NCBI RefSeq assembly: GCF_000402035.1
Contig: NC_021289.1
Span: 372,001-436,000 of the forward strand
Direction of reading: 5' to 3'
DNA length: 64,000 nucleotides
Source of the DNA: Caballeronia insecticola
Lineage (GTDB): Bacteria > Pseudomonadota > Gammaproteobacteria > Burkholderiales > Burkholderiaceae
Notes under the pieces: generated by a model
What the model was told of the DNA's origin: nothing
The model's input: only the letters and a program-made list of their open reading frames with translations
The model's database searches: none
Part shown: positions 60,765 through 64,000 of the stretch, piece after piece
How the letters are laid out: each line of letters begins with the position of its first letter
Numbering within the stretch: the stretch's first letter is position 1
Position numbers and translations under genes: made by a program

Positions 60765-60818
60765 GAAAAAAGGAAAAAGGCAGCAACCCGCCCGCTTTAA
60801 GCCGGATGAGTTGCTGCC
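60765..60818 (-). terminator. Rho-independent terminator of the small membrane protein gene
   Basis: GGCAGCAAC (60779-60787) pairs with GTTGCTGCC (60810-60818). On the minus strand the stem is followed by TTTTTCCTTTTTT. It lies 45 bp past the stop of the gene at 60863 and is the clearest intrinsic terminator in the window. Confidence 0.8.
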
Positions 60819-60862
60819 CTTGTATCGCGACAAGCCGAAGGCTGACGAAGCGTCAGGGTGTG

Positions 60863-61048
60863 TCAGGTGAGAATCGGCACCGCTTCGATCAACGCAAGCC
60901 CGAGCAACGCACCAATGACCGCGCTGACGAGCTTCGGATGCCAGCGATCCAGATGCAGCGCCGTGAGCAGCGCGCCGATGACGATAACGCCGAGCAAGGC
61001 GAAAACCACGACAAGATAGCCGATCTCAAACTCGTTATTGATGAGCAT
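60863..61048 (-). CDS. Small two-helix membrane protein
   Basis: 61 residues from the ATG at 61048, 8 bp after GGGAGG. Two hydrophobic segments (IGYLVVVFALLGVIVIGALLT and LVSAVIGALLGLALIEAV) are separated by LHLDRWHPK. No family is recognised. It is supported by its good ribosome site and a strong terminator directly behind it, so it is transcribed alone. Confidence 0.65.
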   Translation of the reverse strand: MLINNEFEIGYLVVVFALLGVIVIGALLTALHLDRWHPKLVSAVIGALLGLALIEAVPILT

Positions 61049-61197
61049 GACGCTGGCCTCCCACCGGCGCGAGCCGGCTCGACTTGTGTATTGCGTCGCG
61101 CTGCGGCTAATTACTCGCCACAAGGGACATCTTGATTATATGTCACATTGTGACGTATTCAAGATCGCACAAGCGAGTTGTCCGGTGCGCTCTAGCG

Positions 61198-62418
61198 TTA
61201 ATGTGCAGGTCCGGCATTGAGCGGCAACTTTGAGGAACGGGCGCTGTTGGCGGTCATCTTTGCACCGCCCGGTTTATAGCCGTTCGACATGAGCAGGAAA
61301 GCCATGATGTCCGCATAATCCTGATCCTTCATTTTGCCGGGACGATCGGCGGGCATGTTCGTCGCCATATAGCCGAAGATGCCGCCTACGGTCAGATGCG
61401 AGTTGGCCGCCGGTGCGAAGGCCGGTCCTTGCAATGCAGGCGCGGTTACGCCCTGAAGCTGCGCGCCATGGCATTTTGCGCAAGAGCTCGCATAAAGCGT
61501 TTTACCGTGCGACGTTTGCGCCTGTTCGAAAGTCGGCGGTTCGATGCTAACGCCGCCTTCATTCGCTACCTTGATGATGCGGCCTGCGCGCGACACGTTT
61601 GCATCCGCGAGCATGATGTTCTGGCGCACGAACGATGCGGTCGAAGGCATGTCGAGATAGCGCGCGGATGCGGTTTCAGGAGGCAGCGCCCATTGCTTAG
61701 TCAGCTCGTGCAAGCGGCCATTCTTAGTCAAAGCGATGAGCGCATCATCGATGCGAGGACGCAAAGCTTCGCTCTTAGGCCCGAAAGCAAAAGTCAGGTG
61801 CCAGTCCGCATACGGCGAATTCGCGTGCGCAACGCTGAAGTCACGCTCCGGATGCGCGATACGATACGCAACCACGGCGGGATACCACACGATTGCGCGC
61901 TGCGCACGTCCGTTCGCAACCGCTTCGACAGTCAATGCCGACGTGTTTTCCAGATCGAGCGTGACGTCGGGTTGTTGCACGGCGATCAATTGCGCGGGAC
62001 TCGCGTACATTGCGGCGACGGTGCGCTTAGCCGCGTCTCTCAAATCGGCGCCGGGCGTTTCGATGCTGACATAGCCTGCTCGCAGATAGCCGCGCGAGAA
62101 ACGCATCTTGCCGCCAGATGCGTCGGCGACGGAGGAACGCGGAAAGCCCGCGATGACATCGCAGTCGCGTGCAAGGGTCTTGTCGAGTTCGCGGAGTGAC
62201 ACGCCGTCGTCATCGCCTTCGCCAATACCATGTTCGACGAACGTCGCAACCATGTTGGCTTGAGCGAAAGCGGCATGCGCAACGGCGCGGTCAAGCGCCG
62301 CGGACGGACTGCCGGGAAAGGTGCAAATCTTCACGGCTGCATCCGAAGGCGACGGCGTCAGCGCGATGCATGCGGCAAGCATGCTCACGGCGCGAATGCG
62401 GTTAAGGAATTGATTCAT
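61198..62418 (-). CDS. Solute-binding domain fused to cytochrome c (XoxJ-XoxG-like)
   Basis: A 406-residue protein with a Sec signal peptide (to about PSDAA). Residues of about 28-270 form a bacterial solute-binding family 3 / MoxJ-like domain (VKICTFPGSPSAALDRAV, then IVWYPAVVAYRIAH). The C-terminal 100 residues hold a single c-type haem site, Cys313-Ala-Lys-Cys316-His317 in SSCAKCHGAQLQG, and a Met-containing haem loop near MATNMPADRPGKM. It lies 99 bp downstream of a PQQ dehydrogenase on the same strand, so the fused protein is its likely electron acceptor and assembly factor. Confidence 0.85.
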   Translation of the reverse strand: MNQFLNRIRAVSMLAACIALTPSPSDAAVKICTFPGSPSAALDRAVAHAAFAQANMVATFVEHGIGEGDDDGVSLRELDKTLARDCDVIAGFPRSSVADASGGKMRFSRGYLRAGYVSIETPGADLRDAAKRTVAAMYASPAQLIAVQQPDVTLDLENTSALTVEAVANGRAQRAIVWYPAVVAYRIAHPERDFSVAHANSPYADWHLTFAFGPKSEALRPRIDDALIALTKNGRLHELTKQWALPPETASARYLDMPSTASFVRQNIMLADANVSRAGRIIKVANEGGVSIEPPTFEQAQTSHGKTLYASSCAKCHGAQLQGVTAPALQGPAFAPAANSHLTVGGIFGYMATNMPADRPGKMKDQDYADIMAFLLMSNGYKPGGAKMTANSARSSKLPLNAGPAH

Positions 62419-62517
62419 GTCTGTACGTCCGATGAAATCGATGAGAACCGCGAGCGCGCAATGAAGCGCGCTCGTCGTCTTAGTCAGATCATTTGAATAA
62501 CGACGCTTAAGCGCGGC

Positions 62518-64000
62518 CTAGGTGCGATTGAGCGCGAACACGTAAAGCGTGCCGCCGCGCGGCACCTTGTCTGCCGCCTTCGCCATCGGGCCGCCCCAGA
62601 TCGGGTTTGCGCCGCCATAACCTGCAAGCACCGCAACGTATTCCTTGCCGTCGATCTCATAGACCGATGGCTGCGCGATGATGCCGCTCGCAAGCTTGGG
62701 GCTTTGCCACAGGACTTTTCCGGTCGCTTCGTCGAAGGCATAGAGATGACCGTCGAGCGAGCCGCTAAACGCGAGACCACCTGCAGTTGTCGCTACACCG
62801 CCGTTCCAGGGCAGCTTGCTCCAGTGGCTCCAGACCTTCTTGCCCGTATCGACGTCGATCGCTTGCAACTCGCCGTATCCCTTGCTGTTGGGCTCGGGCT
62901 TGATCTCGAAGCCTTCGCCGAGATAAGGCAGGCCTTCCATGTAATTCACCGATTTTCCTGATAGCGACATGCACGCATGCAAGGCCGGCACGATCGCGAG
63001 ATGCTTTTGCGGATCGTATGAAACGGACCACCAGTTCTTGCCGCCCAGAAAGCTCGGGCACGTTTCGATGGTCGTACCGGCCTTCGGATACTTCGACGCG
63101 TCCTGCACCGGCTTGCCATCCGGGGTATAGCCCGTCACCGATGTCGCGGTGACGAAGGGGCGCGCATAGATCAGCTTGCCGTTGCTGCGATCGATCGCAT
63201 GGAAAAAGCCGTTACGGTCCGCATGAAGAATGGCGTCGTATTCCTTGCCTTCGTACTTGATGTTCGCAAGCACGGGCGTGTTGACTCCGTCATAGTCCCA
63301 TGTGTCATGCGACGTGTATTGATAGTGCCATTTGAGATCGCCCGTCTTGGGGTCGAGTGCAAGCAATGAATCGGAATAGAGGTTATCGCCCGGGCGCAAA
63401 TCCGCGAGCCATGGCCCCGGATTGCCCACGCCCCAGTAAAGTGTCTTGCTTGCAGCGTCGTATGTACCGGTGAGCCACGCGGGCGCGCCGCCGTGTTCCT
63501 GCATGCCGTCAGGCCAGGTATTTCCACCGGGTTCTTTCGCACCGGGCACCGTATAGCGTTTCCAGAGCACCTTGCCATCGGCGGGATCCAGTGCGGCGAT
63601 AAAGCCGCGCGCGCCGTACTCGCCACCGGAACTGCCGACGACGATCGCGCCATCGAGCGCGAGGGGCGCAAGCGAGAACGCATAGCCCACGCCCGGTTCG
63701 AACATCGCTTTCTTCCAGATGAGGGCGCCGGTTTGCGCATCGAGCGCGGCGACTTCGCCGTTCAACATCGCCACATAGACATTCTTGCCATAGAGCGCGA
63801 CGCCGCGATTGACCACATCGCAACACGCCGTCTTGAACGATTCTGCACCGAGCTTGGGTTCGTATTTCCAGAGCTGTTTGCCGGTTGCGGCATCGAATGC
63901 ATAGACGTTGTCCTTTGGCGTCGTCACAAAGAGAAATCGTCCGTTGACGATAGGCGTTGCTTCGAAGCCTTGCTGAAGATCGGCGGGGAACTTATAGCTC
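62518..64000 (-). CDS. PQQ-dependent alcohol dehydrogenase (C-terminal 494 residues; start outside window)
   Basis: The reverse frame is open to the window edge, beginning in YKFPADLQQGFEATPIVNG. Tryptophan-docking repeats of an eight-bladed propeller are visible (VYAFDAATGKQLWKYEP, GFIAALDPADGKVLWKRY, SLLALDPKTGDLKWHYQ). The vicinal Cys-Cys of MDH/ADH quinoproteins is in FKTACCDVV. The active-site segment SHDTWDYDGVN holds the catalytic Asp (codon 63295-63297) and a second Asp two residues later (codon 63289-63291), the pattern of lanthanide-dependent XoxF/PedH-type enzymes. It oxidises primary alcohols in the periplasm and is followed by the fused cytochrome. Confidence 0.88.
   Translation of the reverse strand, partial: SYKFPADLQQGFEATPIVNGRFLFVTTPKDNVYAFDAATGKQLWKYEPKLGAESFKTACCDVVNRGVALYGKNVYVAMLNGEVAALDAQTGALIWKKAMFEPGVGYAFSLAPLALDGAIVVGSSGGEYGARGFIAALDPADGKVLWKRYTVPGAKEPGGNTWPDGMQEHGGAPAWLTGTYDAASKTLYWGVGNPGPWLADLRPGDNLYSDSLLALDPKTGDLKWHYQYTSHDTWDYDGVNTPVLANIKYEGKEYDAILHADRNGFFHAIDRSNGKLIYARPFVTATSVTGYTPDGKPVQDASKYPKAGTTIETCPSFLGGKNWWSVSYDPQKHLAIVPALHACMSLSGKSVNYMEGLPYLGEGFEIKPEPNSKGYGELQAIDVDTGKKVWSHWSKLPWNGGVATTAGGLAFSGSLDGHLYAFDEATGKVLWQSPKLASGIIAQPSVYEIDGKEYVAVLAGYGGANPIWGGPMAKAADKVPRGGTLYVFALNRT

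Overview
The window looks like chromosomal or megaplasmid DNA of a Burkholderiaceae bacterium, probably Paraburkholderia or Caballeronia. The evidence is high GC with GC-rich third positions, a DUF3331 protein (a family I know mainly from Burkholderia), an H-NS protein with an Ala/Lys-rich tail, split small CHR transporters, TctC-type binding proteins, and a very high share of accessory catabolic and transport genes. No rRNA, tRNA, insertion sequence, integrase or CRISPR array was seen. The genus is an inference.

Layout. (1) 1-10 kb is an aromatic-acid (phthalate-like) catabolic locus. A VanB-type reductase (cut by the window edge), a dihydrodiol-dehydrogenase-like Gfo/Idh/MocA protein and a MarR regulator are read leftward. 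A Rieske oxygenase, a TctA-TctB fusion permease, a TctC binding protein, a class II aldolase-family protein, a 4,5-dihydroxyphthalate-decarboxylase-like protein and two half-size CHR transporters are read rightward. Two matching palindromes lie in the divergent promoter region. (2) 10-16.5 kb: an MDR oxidoreductase and a LysR regulator, then an IorA/IorB-type molybdenum hydroxylase with a triheme cytochrome c. (3) 16.5-18.7 kb: a gene-poor stretch with DUF1488, DUF3331 and H-NS genes. (4) 18.7-24.6 kb: amidase, LLM flavin oxidoreductase, MctP/DUF3311 monocarboxylate uptake, MnmD and YceH. (5) 25-35.9 kb: a doubled circularly permuted ATP-grasp / alpha-E / transglutaminase locus, with one split pair, one fused paralogue that has lost its ATP-grasp signature, two transglutaminases (one fused to DUF2126) and a zinc-ribbon metallopeptidase. 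This is the most interesting poorly understood system here. (6) 36-48.7 kb: aldo/keto reductase, phospholipase-D lipoprotein with a membrane-anchored TAXI protein, a repeat-rich exported protein, hydroxyacid dehydrogenase, TetR, NHL-repeat protein, a membrane alpha/beta hydrolase, an AlkA-type glycosylase and small unknowns. (7) 48.7-59.6 kb: a GntR-controlled catabolic cluster with a class V aminotransferase, a hydratase, a large FAD/Fe-S dehydrogenase, an MFS carrier, enoyl-CoA hydratase, family III CoA-transferase and a D-threonine/3-hydroxyaspartate aldolase-like enzyme. Its junctions carry ATTTTGCAT-type palindromes and strong stem-loops. (8) 59.6-64 kb: a FUSC efflux protein, a small membrane protein with a clear terminator, a solute-binding/cytochrome c fusion, and a PQQ alcohol dehydrogenase (cut by the edge) with the Asp-x-Asp signature of lanthanide enzymes.

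How the genes fit together. Region 1 would import an aromatic dicarboxylate, dihydroxylate it, re-aromatise the diol and decarboxylate the catechol acid. Ring cleavage must be encoded elsewhere. Region 8 would oxidise alcohols in the periplasm and pass electrons to its fused cytochrome. Region 7 appears to route a hydroxy- or keto-acid and a CoA thioester toward C2 and amino-acid metabolism, but its substrate cannot be read from the sequence. Region 5 is predicted to make or trim an unknown peptide-like amide product. All functions are by family resemblance. No alignment or database search was run.
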